Shown here one piece after another: positions 1-12,496 of a stretch of DNA of 64,000 bases. The DNA comes from Isoetes taiwanensis (lineage: Eukaryota; Streptophyta; Lycopodiopsida; Isoetales; Isoetaceae): assembly GCA_021234155.1 (NCBI GenBank), contig JAJEKV010000020.1:2591275-2655274 (forward strand), in the 5' to 3' direction. The notes below the pieces were generated by a model. The model was not told the DNA's origin, ran no database searches, and was given only the letters and a program-made list of their open reading frames with translations. The first letter of the stretch is position 1, and the number at the start of each line of letters is the position of its first letter. Made by a program: the position numbers and the translations under genes.

Positions 1-3000
1 TCAAGTTCTTTGTGGACCACCAAGCACTCCTTTATTTGATCAACAAGTCCACGCCCCACGGGCCGCATTGCTCGTTGGGTCCTTCTTTTCCAAGAATTTG
101 CCCTTTTGAAATCGTTCATAAGGCCGCAAATCTCATGTCGTCCGATTATCTTTCACGCGATCCACACGATGATCCCTCAACCGAGTCTCGACGCCTTTCC
201 TGATGCTCAGCTCTTTTTAGTCACGGCAACACCACATTGGTTCCATGATTTTCAGCAAGCATTCTCCTCACGTGTGCTCTTCCACCGTAAGACGAGACGC
301 CTTCCCCGCCAAGCGACAATCCTGCCGCCATCAATTTCTCCGAGAGGTCCGTGGATTACACCATGGTTGCGTGACATCTCTACAAAAGGGTAAGGACACC
401 ATCCTTCGACGCCGTGTTCTACCTCATGAAGTTCCGTGATATTGTTCGAGAAGCTCATCAAGGGCTCGGTGGTGGTCATTTTCATGGTGACACCACAAAG
501 ACGCAAAAAATCTTCTCGCTGGGTATTATTGGCCCACGCTTTCAAAGATGCTCACGCCCACGCCAAGACGCGCAGGACGCTTGCCGCCGGTGGACGACCT
601 CCCACCCCCGCGGACGCCTTTCCTTGACGCCGGTTGCCACGCCACTTCCCTTCAAAGAAATGGGGAATGGATTTTGTGGGGACCCATCGACTTCCTCCCC
701 GCTGCAAGCACACCCGCGTTCGCTACATTCGGTTCTCACCGACCACGCTTACTAAATGGGTGGAAGCTTGGCGCGACTTCCGCACAACACCACTGCGGCA
801 AGCACGCCCAAGGTCCTCTATCAACAAATCATCACGCCGATTCGGGCTGCCCCACCTGAGTCTGGTCGCTGATCGTGGTGTCCACTTTATCAATCATACC
901 ATCAAGGAGCCGACGGATTATCTCCCGATACATCATCACAAGAGCACACCTTACTATCCTCAAGGTAATGGTTTGGCGTAGCACCAACAAAACTCGTCAC
1001 CATTCTCAAGAAAATTTGTGACGCTTCACGCACGACCGGCAAACAAAACTTCCTACGTTTTTTGGGCCTACAATACTTGTTTCAAAATCGCTACCGGGTC
1101 ACACTTTTTCAAATTGGTTTATGGTCGAAGCTCTCATGCCGCTTTGAATATATCCTTCCAACACTCCGCTTTCAACCGGCACGCCCATAATCCGCCACAC
1201 GCACTCAAAGAAAGGGTCTATCAATTGGAACAGTTGGATGAACTTAGAAGGGATGCTTATATTCGTGTTCTTCATGGACAACGGTTGCAAAAATCTTTAC
1301 ATGACAAACGCCTGAAGACAAAAACATTCAAAGAAGGCGATTTGGTTCTTCTTTATGATTCTAGGTACAAAAATTTTCCCGTAAACTTAAGTTTCGCTGG
1401 TTTGGCCCTTATCACATTGTTCAAGTGGTTCGACCCAAAAAGCCTTTCAACCGGGTTGAAGTTAGATGGCACTCCATTACCTACATCGTTAATGGCTTTC
1501 GCCTCAAAACATTTCATCACACAGGAAGTGAAAATCAACAAACAGATGCTATTCAAGAAGCAAACACCACAGAAAGTGACTAGAACGGCGGCATATTATA
1601 TTAAAGGTGGATATTTTTTACAAAATGCGGGCACGTACTAACCTATTCCGCTTATGGGCACCGCCTATATACAAAAACGGGCTCGAGCCCTATCTACTAC
1701 CAACCTAAGAAGAAAACCCTCTACTCCGGGGTTCGAGCAGAGGTGATGCGAGAGGATATGGTAGAGGTTCTCGCCAGTGGTCCCAAATAAGGTGCGTAAC
1801 CACCTCCATCCCGCTGGTATGAGGGTCGGATGTTCAGCCATCCCTAACACCATCCATCCATTCGCGAAGCCACCTGCTGTGGCAAAATACCACAGTCCGC
1901 ATAATTCATTTTACAGTGTGATCCACTCTTGACAGTCATTTCAAGATTGTGCAACCCTCGCTCAAACCAAAGAAATGCCATGCTAAGCCCATCGAATGTC
2001 TTCACTTCACTCCCGGTTCGTCTTATATAGCCAACCGAGGAACTACTAGTCGACGTGGACCAATCAAAAATTTGCCAACGTGTTTGCAATGCAAGGCTCT
2101 TTCTAAACCGAGAATCCTTTCTCCGGCCAAAAGATATCTAGCAAGGGTACCCTCGACACATTCGCTTTAATGATATCCCACTTCGAAGTTGCCGCATTAA
2201 ATGCCCTTGCTTCCTTTCATACCCGCCAAACATTAATATGTGTCCTTTGGCCAATTGGCATTATCCGATCATTCTCTCACGCCTCATCTTCACCATTCAT
2301 AGCTTCTCCCTTTGCTTGTTCGGGGACTTAGCCAAATTTTTGCCTCTCAATCCCATCCTTGGCATCTTTCGACACCTGGCACCATCAATCGGTTACAGCC
2401 GCGCCTCATCATACCCCCTTTCGCTTCCCAATTGCGCTACTAAACCTTTCGCCTTCTCTCATGCTTTCAGCCAATCAACTTCCACGCTTCACACGCTTCC
2501 TTCGTTCTCCGACGCTTTTCGCCATGGTAGCCCCCAAACTTTCTACACTTCAAGCTTCGCGGCCCACCTGATGCGACTTTTCGGTCCGTGGTCCTTCTCG
2601 ACGCCCACCTTCGAGAGGCCCTTGTTGGTCCGAAGTCGGAAGGCGGAACGCCAAGCTTTTTACGAATTTTACAAATGGAGCTCCCGCCCCAAATCCGCGC
2701 AGAATTGCAGCAGCTCATCGCACACACATCGCCAACAGCCCTAAGGCTTTGCTACGGAGGTCGATGGCACCACCATGTTACTTTACTCAAAGATTTGATT
2801 TCGAGGTATTCCGCGATCCCTTTGCAAAACCTTCGCTTTCTTGGGCTGCTTTTTACAGACATGGATCGCCACTCGCTTTACGCCTCCCCGCTTATCAAGC
2901 AAACCAACATCGCCACACAAATATTGCCAAACCACATGAGACTTTTGTGAAGTTTCGTGGAGAAAATTGCTTGGGCATTCCATTAAGAACACCCACATCA

Positions 3001-5502
3001 ATAAGCCGCTTTTACAATATGGTCATCAATGCTATCCACTCCAATCCGCATGTTGATTGGCCACGCCTTTTATTCTACCGCTTCTTCAAGAAGTAGACCG
3101 ATCCGGCTACTCCCTCCTCTGCCTCTCGAATTTCCGTGGGAGGCCATCTTCAGGCCCCTCATTCGCCATTATCTTCCCCGTTTTGAGAGCCCTTCCACTT
3201 CCCATACCTCCACTCGGCCGCATTCCCAATCCCAAAACTCAACAAGCCGTACCATCACGCCTGACCTCCTCGCCCCGTTCAACCTCAGCCGCATGTTATC
3301 AGATCCTCTTTCCTCCTCCGAGGCCACGCCTACCAATTCCCCGCCATGCCTCTAAACAATCTCGACACGGTAGCAACAGGGCCCCGAACCTCCCCCCTAT
3401 CCTCGACAAATTCAGATAACTTCCAAAGAAGATGTTCAAGCCGCCGCCTCTGCAGCCTACAAGCATCCCAGAGGCTCTCATGATCGGTGTTCAGCGCCCC
3501 CGAGGCTTCCGATGTCGCTCAAAGAGACCTTCAAGCCGCCACGCCCATATTCAAACTTTGAGGCCCAACTTCAAGAAAAGCACGCTGCTCTATTACAGTG
3601 CCCGTATATAGATGTCACAAGTGCTCAGATCGCACCAGCCTACTTACGATCAAGAGGGCTCAACTCCAAACAGAAATTCAGGACTTACTGGAACAAAACA
3701 AGTCCAAAGATACTCTCCTGGGTGAAAAGGAGAAACACATTGCTAAACTCGACGCTTTGTACACAGAGCTTTGTGACAATTACAAAGACTCAAGTTCAAA
3801 AATCTCACCGAAAGCCAAACTCGACTCACCACCCTTGAAGCTCAGCTTTCCACGCTCACCAATCGCTTGTCCCTCCGCACTCACCGTTGGAGGTTCAAAA
3901 CAAAAGGTCCTCGATGATGCGAGATTGCCACACTTCGCCTCCGCACTCCCGGGCAATCCTCTTCACATGCCACGCTTCCTCGTAAACGGGTCCGCGATCA
4001 GTCCCCGCCTTTTGTTAGAAAAGGAACATCGATCCGCGGACCTTGAACATCAGCTCCAAAGAGCAGCTCAATCTGGCGAGGAAGCCCAAAACAAACAGAG
4101 GGATATCTTGAAATTGCTACCAACATCCCTGTGGACTTCTCTACTCCTTCCAGCTATCTTGACTATGTGGTGGCCCGACGGCACCTCTTTCTTTTTGAAG
4201 TGGTACACCCGCCAATGGCAAAGTTCATCAACCGCCACTCACCAAGTGTGGACTTCCTTCGATCCGGCCGGATCTTTCTATAGAAGATAAGGGTTTATTT
4301 TGTGCACTCTTAGTCTTTGATCAATTCATGGTTGAAGATCCCGAATTAGTCATCTTCCGAAGTTGTTCAAAATTTATGGCATATGTTTTTCATGACTTCT
4401 ACCGGGCGGATCTCCGTGATAAATTCCCGATGAGGCCCATCATGTTTTTAGCGGCAACTCCAATGCCGCTTGGTTGTTATCAACCACCAACAAATATTTC
4501 AAGGATCCCGCCGCCGCCTCGACTTTTGAACAGAGTACATGCTCGAATCGCTCAAAGACTTACCTCTGGGGCGGCTGAAACGTTGGAACAGTCAACAAAA
4601 ATCTGCACACCCCGATGATCTCGAATTTGCCCAGATTTATATGCAAAGACTTGGGAGGCTACAATCAACTCCCCGGCCTTCGAAAGCAAGACCATCCCCA
4701 CGGGTTGGGTCAATCCTCCCCAGATATCAATTACTCTCTACTTCAATGGGACCATTGGTGTCGCGGTTTGATCAAAATCTTGTTCAAGCATTTCGACATG
4801 GCTTCGCGAACCCACGCATTACCCGCATGCTTCCTCTCCGATGCTTCATTAGGAGCCCCTCCACGCCCACTGCCCTTTTTTTGATCGGGCGCCTTTCCCT
4901 TTTGGACAAAGGTCATGGATGGCCATGCCGGTCGACTCCGCCAGATCTCCACGATCTCCTGGTGGATCCCCGATTTGTCGACGTCCAACCGGGAGGATAA
5001 TGCCACTTTGGACACTACTGAAAAATTGATTTATATCGTAAATGAGCGTGGTTGGCAAAAGCCCGCCGATGCCTTGCATGGTCTTGATACCTTCTTGCGT
5101 ATCGCCGCCACCTCACCGCACCCTTCACCCACCGGCCAAGCCGGTTTCGCGGTGCAGCTCTCAAATGCATCCCGGTCAGCTCTTTAAATCGGGCAAATCC
5201 CCATCTTTTCACCGCAAACCGGATGCCGTCGTCGCGCCTTTCGGCCTCCAAACCCGCCTTCTCTCATGGAGTGCCGGTTTGTTCCTTCGCCGCCCATGCC
5301 GCCTCGAAGACATGGTGCGCTCACTTTCTCATTGAGGCCCATCCCGCCTCGCTCAACACCCCGGCTCTTCAAACACGCCAGACTCATTGCTCATTACCAT
5401 AATGGCGCCCGACCTCATTCCCTGAGGATCACTTTCCCCACGGGTTTCCCGCCCTCTAAGCCATTCCTCCTTTTCTTCGGTTTGAGGTCATTTGGTGGGG
5501 AG
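1..5502 (+). mobile_element. Decayed Ty3/gypsy LTR retrotransposon, 3' half of internal region
   Basis: The first ~200 bases read like the end of a Ty3/gypsy RNase H domain (DHQALLYL start, SSDYLSRDP end). Next come an integrase zinc-binding and catalytic region (about 410-1000, with WGMDFVGTH, LVADRGVHF and TPYYPQGN) and an integrase C-terminal segment (about 1020-1640). From 1650 to 5490 lies a long stretch with no recognised pol domain. It holds a coiled-coil-like part near 3600-3800, as in Ty3 lineages that carry extra sequence between integrase and the 3' LTR. A purine-rich tract just before 5503 fits the polypurine tract. The element is broken many times (well over ten interruptions) and its 5' half lies outside the window. 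An old fossil. Confidence 0.85.
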
Positions 5503-6077
5503 TGTTAGTCCCGTGGCCTCCCGGTTCAGACTATTCATGCACACGACGGACTGTGTCAAGCTCAAAGATCCACAAATACCACGGGTCACCCATCAAAGGC
5601 CCAAAGAAGATCAAGCAAAAGACCACGCAGCCAAAGCCCGGTCTCAAGCACCAAGAGGCGCCGCCGACAAGTGATGGCTCGCCACCACCCGCGCCGGGCT
5701 TGATTCTAGGCACTTCAAGAGGCACCGCCAACATTCCTCAGAATCGCCTCCTTCCGTGAGTCGGCACCGAGATCACCGAGTGTTCATATTGGGCCAAAGG
5801 CCATTGTACTATATATATGATTAGAGCTAGCACATGAAGGCTAGATGAGTTTTGAGTCTTGTCTCTTTTTCGCTTTCTCTCGATTATTGTAGAGCTCATG
5901 TATGTTCATCATTGATATCAAGGAAGCTTATAATTTTCCTCTCATTTGTTCTGTTTTCTTCTTCTTGTTCTCTTCTTGCAAATCCTGCGTGACATAGTCC
6001 CCCGGACTCTCCTGTTAGATCCACGGGTCCTCACAGAGGGCTGTCTTCCAGGAGTTCCCGAATCCAGACCCCAAACA
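5503..6077 (+). repeat. 3' LTR of the Ty3/gypsy element
   Basis: It starts TGTTAGTCC and ends CCCCAAACA (TG...CA). It lies directly after a purine-rich tract and contains a TATATATA box near 5810. A related copy lies on the other strand at 10147-10733, and comparing the two fixes both ends. The two copies look roughly 85% alike by eye. Confidence 0.85.
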
Positions 6078-6088
6078 CTAAGCCAAAC

Positions 6089-6151
6089 ATTTTTTTATTT
6101 TTTTTATTTTTTTTATTTTTTTTATTTTTTTTATTTTTTTTATTTTTTTTT
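6089..6151. repeat. (TTTTTTTTA)n microsatellite
   Basis: About seven units of eight T and one A follow the LTR end almost directly. Confidence 0.9.
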
Positions 6152-6505
6152 CATACACGTCGCATGCGACGTATCCACGTGGCTTTTTTATTGCCACGTG
6201 GCTTTTCGAATTACACGTGGATTTTCATAATTTTTGCGTGGCGCCGCGATGCGACGATACACGCGGATTTTACCAAGACGGGATTTTTTTGATATTCCAC
6301 GTGTATATTCCACGTGTATATTCCACGTGTCACGCGCCGCATGTGACGCCCGAAAGTCACGCCTGCTCACGCCTCAAAGAACGCCTGCGGCGACGCCCCG
6401 CCGACGCCGGCGACGACGCCGCATGCGACGCGGTTCCGCAGCCGACGCTTGGCGACGCCGCCGACGTCGCCGATGACGCCGCACGCACGCCGCTATAGAC
6501 GTCGT
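6150..6505. promoter_or_regulatory. CpG-rich block with six CACGTG (G-box core) sites
   Basis: Perfect CACGTG palindromes lie at 6176, 6195, 6214, 6298, 6311 and 6324, the last three in tandem TATTCCACGTG units. They are followed by a block very rich in GACGCCG-type CpG (6335-6500). CACGTG is the core bound by plant bHLH and bZIP factors. A promoter role is inference; no gene start is visible downstream. Confidence 0.4.
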
Positions 6506-6530
6506 TAAATGACCTTTTTCTTGTTGTTTG

Positions 6531-8965
6531 ACGCTTCTTGGAGGAGGGGTGGTCTTCTGGCCACTGAACTTGGTCCCCAAGGCAATGTCGACGTTCTGAG
6601 TCCATTGGCAGAGCCAAATCATGGTTCTGGAGAGGGGAGGTTGCCCGTCCGCCCCCAAGGCCATGAGAAGAGGACTTTTAGGGCAAGCAGCTTCTGGGGG
6701 GATTTTAGGGTCCCTGCTCTGGCATCAACAACCCCACTCCACGTCAAGACACGACGCAAGGTCCCGGACGAATCTGACAAGGAGAGAGCCTCCGAAACGT
6801 AAACCCTGTGTGTTACCAGGTTCTAGAAGGATTTGCATTTTGGGGGTCGAGTTTTGGTCTGTTGCTGTTGGACGTGGCCGAGAAGCTTCGGTTGAGAACG
6901 CAGAGCAAGAGGAACTGACGGAACAGAGTTTGGCATGTCCTCCTCCCGATGTGGAAATTAGAATCAGGGGGCGCTTTTGCAGTGGCAAGACATTCATAAA
7001 TTCGTAATTAATGCATTGTACGAAATTAAATTCTAATTTTTTGCCAGCTGGATTCCTAATTCATCACCAGCACACAGCCCAATTTTCGGAATTTTTGCAG
7101 AAGGTCTAGATCAAAGGGTTAGCATTAGAATGGTCGGGGCAGCCCGTTGCGGGGCAACCGAGCTGGCACCCTTCCCCAAGTCAAACGAGGCCAGGACCTT
7201 GCACGACTGCCTCACAAGAGGGGAAAGTCCGACCCCAGGAGGCGGGATCCAAAAAAGTTCCCGAGACAGCCTTTCCTTGCAGCGTTCCCTTGGTGGGCGG
7301 TATGCTAATGACCACCCTCCTGGAGCCCGGTTCCCCTATCCGACCATTGACTCCTCCATTCAGGGGCCCTTCTTCGGGAAGGTCCAAAAGATTCCTAGAT
7401 CGGTCTGGGGGAACTTGTCAAACCGCGGAGCATCTTGAGGGCGACCGCGTAGAAACCGGAGTGTTTTGTCACTTGGGCACTGGGAAGGCTCCGGAATGGC
7501 AAATCGACTTCGTCAGGTCGTTCAGAATGACGAAATTACCCTAGGGAGCAAGTTACAAGGTCAATTTTGCAAAAGAAAAACACTCACGCCTTGCACGACA
7601 GTATCCGGCATCCACATCCACATCCTAGGCCAATTGGACTACGAGTGTGTTGGACATGAGCTACTTTGGCGCTTCTTGGAGTAGGGGTGGTCTTCTGGCC
7701 ATGGAACTTGGTCTCCAGGGCAATGTCGACGTTCTGAGTCCATTGACAGAGCCAAATCACAGTTCCGGAGAGGGGAGGTTGTCCGTCCGTCCCCATGGCC
7801 TTGGGGAGAGGACTTTTGGGGCAAGCAGCTTTCGGGGGAATGTTAGGGTCCGTGCTCTGGCATCAGCACCCCCACTCCACGTCAAGACACGGCGCAAGGT
7901 CCCGGCCGAATCTGACAAGAAGAGGGCCTCCGAAACGTAAACCCTGTGGGTTGCCAGGTTCTAGAAGTGTTTGCGTTTTGGGGGCTGATTTTTGGTCTGT
8001 TGCAGTTGGGACGTGGCCGAGAAGCTGCGGTTGAGAACTTGGAGAAAGAGGAACTGACGGAATAGAGTTTGGGCATGTCCTCCTCCCGATGTGGCAATTA
8101 GAAGTCAGGGGGCGCTTTTTGCAGTGGCAAGACATTCATAAATTCGTAATTAATGCATTGTACGAAATTAAATTCTGATGTTTTGCCAGCTGGATTCCTA
8201 ATTCATCACCAGTACACAGCCCAATTTTCGGAATTTTCGGAGAAGGTCTAGATCAAAGGGTTAGCATTAGAACGGCCGGCAAAATTTCGCTATGGGCAAC
8301 CGAAATGCACCCTTCCCCAAGTCAAACGAGGCCAGGACCTTGCACGGCTGCCTCACAAGAGGGAGAGTCCGGACCCCAGGAGGTGAGATCCAAATAAGTT
8401 CGCGAGGCAGCCTTTCCTGGCAGCGCTCCCATGGTGGGCGGTATGCTAATGACCACCCTTCCAGAGCCCGGTTCCCCTATCTGACCGCTACATCCTCCGT
8501 TCACGGGCCCTTCTTCGAGAAGATCCAAAAGAATCCTAGATCGGTCCAGGGGAACTTGTCAAACCGCAGAGCGTCCTGAGGGCGACCGTGTAGAAACCGG
8601 AGTACTTTGTCGTTCGGGCACTGGCGAGGCTCCGGAATGGCAAATCGACTTTGCCAAGTTGTCCAGAATACCGAAATTACCCTAGGGAGCAAGTTACAAG
8701 GTCGGTTTTGCAAAAGAAAGAAACACTCACGCCCTACACGGCAGTATCCGACATCCACATCCTAGGCCAATTGACTACGAGTGTGTTGTACAAGATAATA
8801 TTCTAGTGACAAGACTAGTCTAGCTGGACCAAAAATAAAAATGTCCAGACATGAGCTACTTTGGCGCTTCTTGGAGGTGGGGTGGTCTTCTGGCCACGAA
8901 ATGTCGACGTTCTGAGTCCATTGGTAGAGCTAAATCATGGTTACGAAGAGGGGAGGTTGCCCTGC
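6531..8965 (+). repeat. GC-rich tandem repeat, unit about 1.14-1.20 kb, 2.1 copies
   Basis: The phrase GCTTCTTGGAG(G/T)NGGGGT starts units at about 6533, 7671 and 8866, giving periods of 1138 and 1195. The second unit is longer by about 54 bases just before the third start (about 8790-8843). Units agree along their whole length apart from scattered substitutions. Short frames are open on both strands in both units (for example 7130-7438 and 8292-8579), but no known domain is seen. The family may be part of a larger unrecognised element. Confidence 0.8.
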
Positions 8966-9040
8966 CCGTACCAAACTCTGAGCAACAAAAGCAAAGAACA
9001 TAGCCAGAATAACAAAACATTAGAAACATAGCTCCGGGAC

Positions 9041-9204
9041 AATGGCAAAAAATCAGAATTTAATTTTGTACAATGCATTAACTATGAATTTATGAATGTC
9101 TTGCCACTGCAAAAGCGCCCCCCGACTTCTAATTGCTACATCGGGACGAGGACAGGCCCAAACTCCGTTCCGTCAGTTCCCTTTGCCCCGTGTTCTCAAC
9201 CGCA

Positions 9205-9205
<1 letters not shown>
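9041..9205 (-). repeat. Inverted partial copy of the 1.15 kb repeat, left half
   Basis: This is the reverse complement of part of the unit near 8020-8185, ending at CTCAACCGCAG. The same copy continues at 15488, so it was split by the 9206-15487 insertion. Confidence 0.75.

Positions 9206-9233
<28 letters not shown>
9206..9233 (-). other. Terminal poly(T): poly(A) tail of a minus-strand insertion
   Basis: A run of 28 T sits exactly where the inverted repeat copy breaks off. On the minus strand this reads as the poly(A) end of an insertion whose 5' end is at about 15487. A GCAG is found on both sides (9202-9205 and about 15487-15490) and is a candidate short target duplication. Confidence 0.7.
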
Positions 9234-9237
<4 letters not shown>

Positions 9238-9261
9238 ATTATTATAGGATCTCTGAAGCAA

Positions 9262-9785
9262 ATAAATGGCTCCTTATAAGAAGTTGTGTAGTGGGAGCCT
9301 ACCAGACAACATGGCAAAAAATATACAATGGGCAGTAGCTCCTTATAAGATAGATAGATAGATAAGAAGTTGGGTAATGGGAGCTTACCAGGCAACATGG
9401 CAAAGAAATATGCAAAGGGCAGACAATACTGAGGCAATGGAGGATAAATGTTATAATTATATTGTAGTTCTACAAGATACCTTGGTTGTGTACATACCAA
9501 AATAAAAGCCAATGGTTTTTGTGAAAAATTTGCTTGATACCTTTGTGGTGTACATACCTATATAAGAGCCAATGATTTCTCATAAAAACATGCTTATCTC
9601 CTAATAAGGCAGGTTACGATTTTCATCTTTGGAGTTAACATAAAAAATAAGGTTTAAGGATCGAATATGGGTTATAAGAGCCAATGTTTTCTTATAAAAA
9701 TATGCTTATCTCCTAATATGGCAGGTTACGATTTTCATCTTTGGAAGTTAACATAAAAAATAAGGTTTAAGGATCGAATTTGGGA
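9262..9785 (+). repeat. Run of successive direct duplications upstream of a gene-like segment
   Basis: Three different direct duplications follow one another: a ~60 bp pair starting near 9270 and 9330 (with a GATA microsatellite), a ~60 bp pair near 9476 and 9536, and a 112 bp pair at 9562-9673 and 9674-9785. They lie just upstream of the open frame starting at 10066, so they may be promoter sequence. Confidence 0.7.
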
Positions 9786-10065
9786 TTTGACCAGAGTTAA
9801 ACTCAACGTGAAGCTCCGACCGTTGCATTGCCGGATCGTGGAGTAACAAACCTGAGGTAAGCACAGTTGGATTTGGTTGCACAAGGCCGTAAGACAGGTA
9901 AGCAGGTCGGAACAGATGATGGAAATGGATCCCAAGTTTGGGACTGTCGGTATGTCTAGGGTTTCTGCAGTATTTATTCATAAACCCATGCCCATAAGCG
10001 ACTGCATGCACAGGCCGGTTTTAGTGCTATGCTGGTTGCATGGGGTAGAAAAATTATTGCTCATA

Positions 10066-11348
10066 ATGCCTCGGAGGAAAGGGGATTTGAATGTGGCTAC
10101 AAGGAAAAGAATTGCTCAGGAGAAGCTCAACGATGGTAGCAAGAAGTGTTTGGGGTCTGGGTTCGGGAACTCCTGGAAGACAGCCCTCTGTGAGGACCCG
10201 TGGATCTAACAGGAGAGTCCGGGGGACTATGTCACGCGGGATTTGCAAGAAGAGAAGAAGAAGAAGAAAACAGAACAAATGAGAGAAAGATGATAAGCTT
10301 CCTTGATATCAATGATGAACATACATGAGCTCTCGCAATAGAGAGAAAAACTGAAAGGAGACAAGACTCAAAACTCATCTAAAAACTCATGTGCTAGCTC
10401 TACTCATATATATAGTACAATGGCCTTGGGCCCAATATAGACACTCTGACTGATCTCGGTGCCGACTCCTGGAAGGAGGCCTGATTTGCAGGAATGTTGG
10501 CGGTGCCTCTTGAAGTGCCTAGAATCACGCTGACGCTGACGCGGGCGGTGACGGGCCGTCACTTGTCTGAGCGGCGCCTCTTGTTGATGGCCAAAGGCTT
10601 TGACTGCGTGGTCTGCTGCTTGGTCTTCTGCGGAGCCTTTGATGGCTGACCCGTGGCTGACTGAGGATCCTTGAGCTTGACCTGGTCTGTCGTATGCATG
10701 AATAGTCCTGTACCAGGAGGCACAGGACTAACAAGAAGAAGCTCTTTCAGTTTCATAAAATCACCATAGCTTCTGGTCCCAAGATCTGTGCAGGAGCTGA
10801 CAGTTTACTTGAGAGCAATAAGGAGCATGACAAGGCTACAAATGATGGATCTAGCAATAGTCCTAATATTGTGACAAAAGCTGGAGAAAAGAATGGTTTA
10901 ACTGACCAAGGTGAAAAATATGGCACAACATCATGCATGAAGCAAGGAGCTACAAGTGCCATAGCCCAACATGAAGACATTAATGACAAAGATTGTGATC
11001 TGGAGCGCACCAATCAGGTCTGATCTGATTATTTTTTGTTGATGAAGTATGATATTTCTCAGCTGCTGCAGTATCTAGTTGATTATCAGTTATGGTCTTA
11101 GCTTCCTTATTGCTTTTATGTAGGAATCTAGATCTGCACTTGCCATGATAAAGAGTTTATCCATAATTAGATACATGTCTAAATAATAGACATATTATCC
11201 ATTCTGCTGTTAGGATATAGAAAGATTGAAATACTTGATGATCTATTGTTTATCTAACTACAAACAGGACACCAAAGGAGATTTAGAGGCATTTTTGCAT
11301 ATAGTTCATAGAGCCATTATTGCATTAAATACCAATGAAAGAGATTAG
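10066..11348 (+). pseudogene. Two-exon unknown gene, coding exon split by a solo LTR
   Basis: An ATG at 10066 opens 27 codons (MPRRKGDLNV start, basic). The frame then meets a solo LTR at 10147-10733 and its AGAAG target duplication. On the far side the same phase stays open from 10739 to 11017 (93 codons, hydrophilic, rich in Asn, Asp, Lys and Ser), ending at CAG before GTCTGATC, a good donor. A second exon follows acceptor AACAG at 11268 and reads DTKGDLEAFLHIVHRAIIAL and six more residues to a TAG at 11346. Phases match. Without the LTR this would be a ~146-residue soluble protein of unknown function; with it the frame stops inside the LTR. No domain is recognised. It may belong to sequence carried along by the neighbouring LINE. 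Confidence 0.55.
10147..10733 (-). mobile_element. Solo LTR of the Ty3/gypsy family seen at 5503, 5 bp target duplication
   Basis: Read on the minus strand it starts TGTTAGTCC and ends CCCCAAACA, like the LTR at 5503-6077. It is flanked by AGAAG at 10142-10146 and 10734-10738. No internal sequence is present, so it formed by LTR-LTR recombination. It lies inside the first exon of the gene-like frame starting at 10066. Confidence 0.9.
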
Positions 11349-12496
11349 GGTGGACTGGCCTTGTGGCACTTACAGCAGATCCAGTTCTGATATTCTTATG
11401 TATCTGCCTATGTCTAGGAAAGTTTTCATAATGTAGACATGCATAATTGGAAATGTATAATGTTTCCTTACCATTTTTACATTTACATTAACCGTATAAA
11501 CACTATGGTTAATAGCTAAATGCACATGTAGTAATGCAGATGGCATAGATTAGAACTTGTATAGGAGTTCTTTTGCAGATAACCTAGCCTGGATAATAAC
11601 TCGTAGGTGTATTAAATAAGCCCCTGGAATGGTAATTGGGATGACTTTATTGTTATGCAGAAACTGACATGTGGTGTCAAACAAATTGATTACACCTACT
11701 TGTTTTATGGACTTGATGATTGCTGCATTAATAATGTTCTGGATGGTAGGACAGAACTAATATAACCATGCAATGTGTTATTTACCACTGTTGGCTATAT
11801 TTGTGTATTAAGGTTGTGTCTTTAACTACTTGGAATAGCTGTTAAACTGAATGATACAACTGAAATAGGGGCTGTATCATATGAGCTTTGAGCTTCCTTG
11901 GGTTTTAACTAATGTGGCAGATATATGCCATTACCCTTAGGATATGGATATATATAGTAATATTCCTTATTCTTGTTTGTAAGTTTACAAGCAGGGTGAG
12001 GGGTGGTAAACTTAGAGGATCTTATGACGCCTGCTAGTAGCTTAGGCTTTTACCCATTTTATTGGCTAACCGTCCTTTGGTTCTACTGCAGGTAACAGGA
12101 TCTTCTACTCCCTGCTACGTATTCTTTTAAAATTGGATGATCGGCAAAGATTATGATGCTATTATGGTGGTTTGGAAATTATTGCTTATTGAAGTACATA
12201 TTTATATGATGTTAACTGAGGGTTATTCTAAAGTTTCTACTTGTTTTCAAACTATAGAAATCTGTTTTTGATCAGATGTATTATTGGATGTTTTGAATAC
12301 ATATGATTCTTTACAATTATAGCTTGTCATGATGATTTTAAGGTACAATGATCATTTGACTTAACGTATTTATATAACCAGGTCTTGGCTTTGTGCTGTA
12401 AAACACCATTTCAGTACTTAGGCTGCTTATTGAATCTGTTTTGTGTCCTTGCAAAGGTCCATAATGGATTAAAGTCTGTTGTTGACAGGTTTAAAG
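11349..12496. other. AT-rich stretch without a recognisable gene
   Basis: This follows the stop of the two-exon gene-like segment and ends at the inner poly(T) of the LINE. It may be the 3' untranslated and flanking sequence of that gene. I see no open frame or repeat in it. Confidence 0.5.

Noticed and set aside
7130-7438. Open frame in the GC-rich repeat (and its twin at 8292-8579)
   Set aside because: The opposite strand is equally open in both units and no domain is seen; more likely an effect of base composition than a gene.
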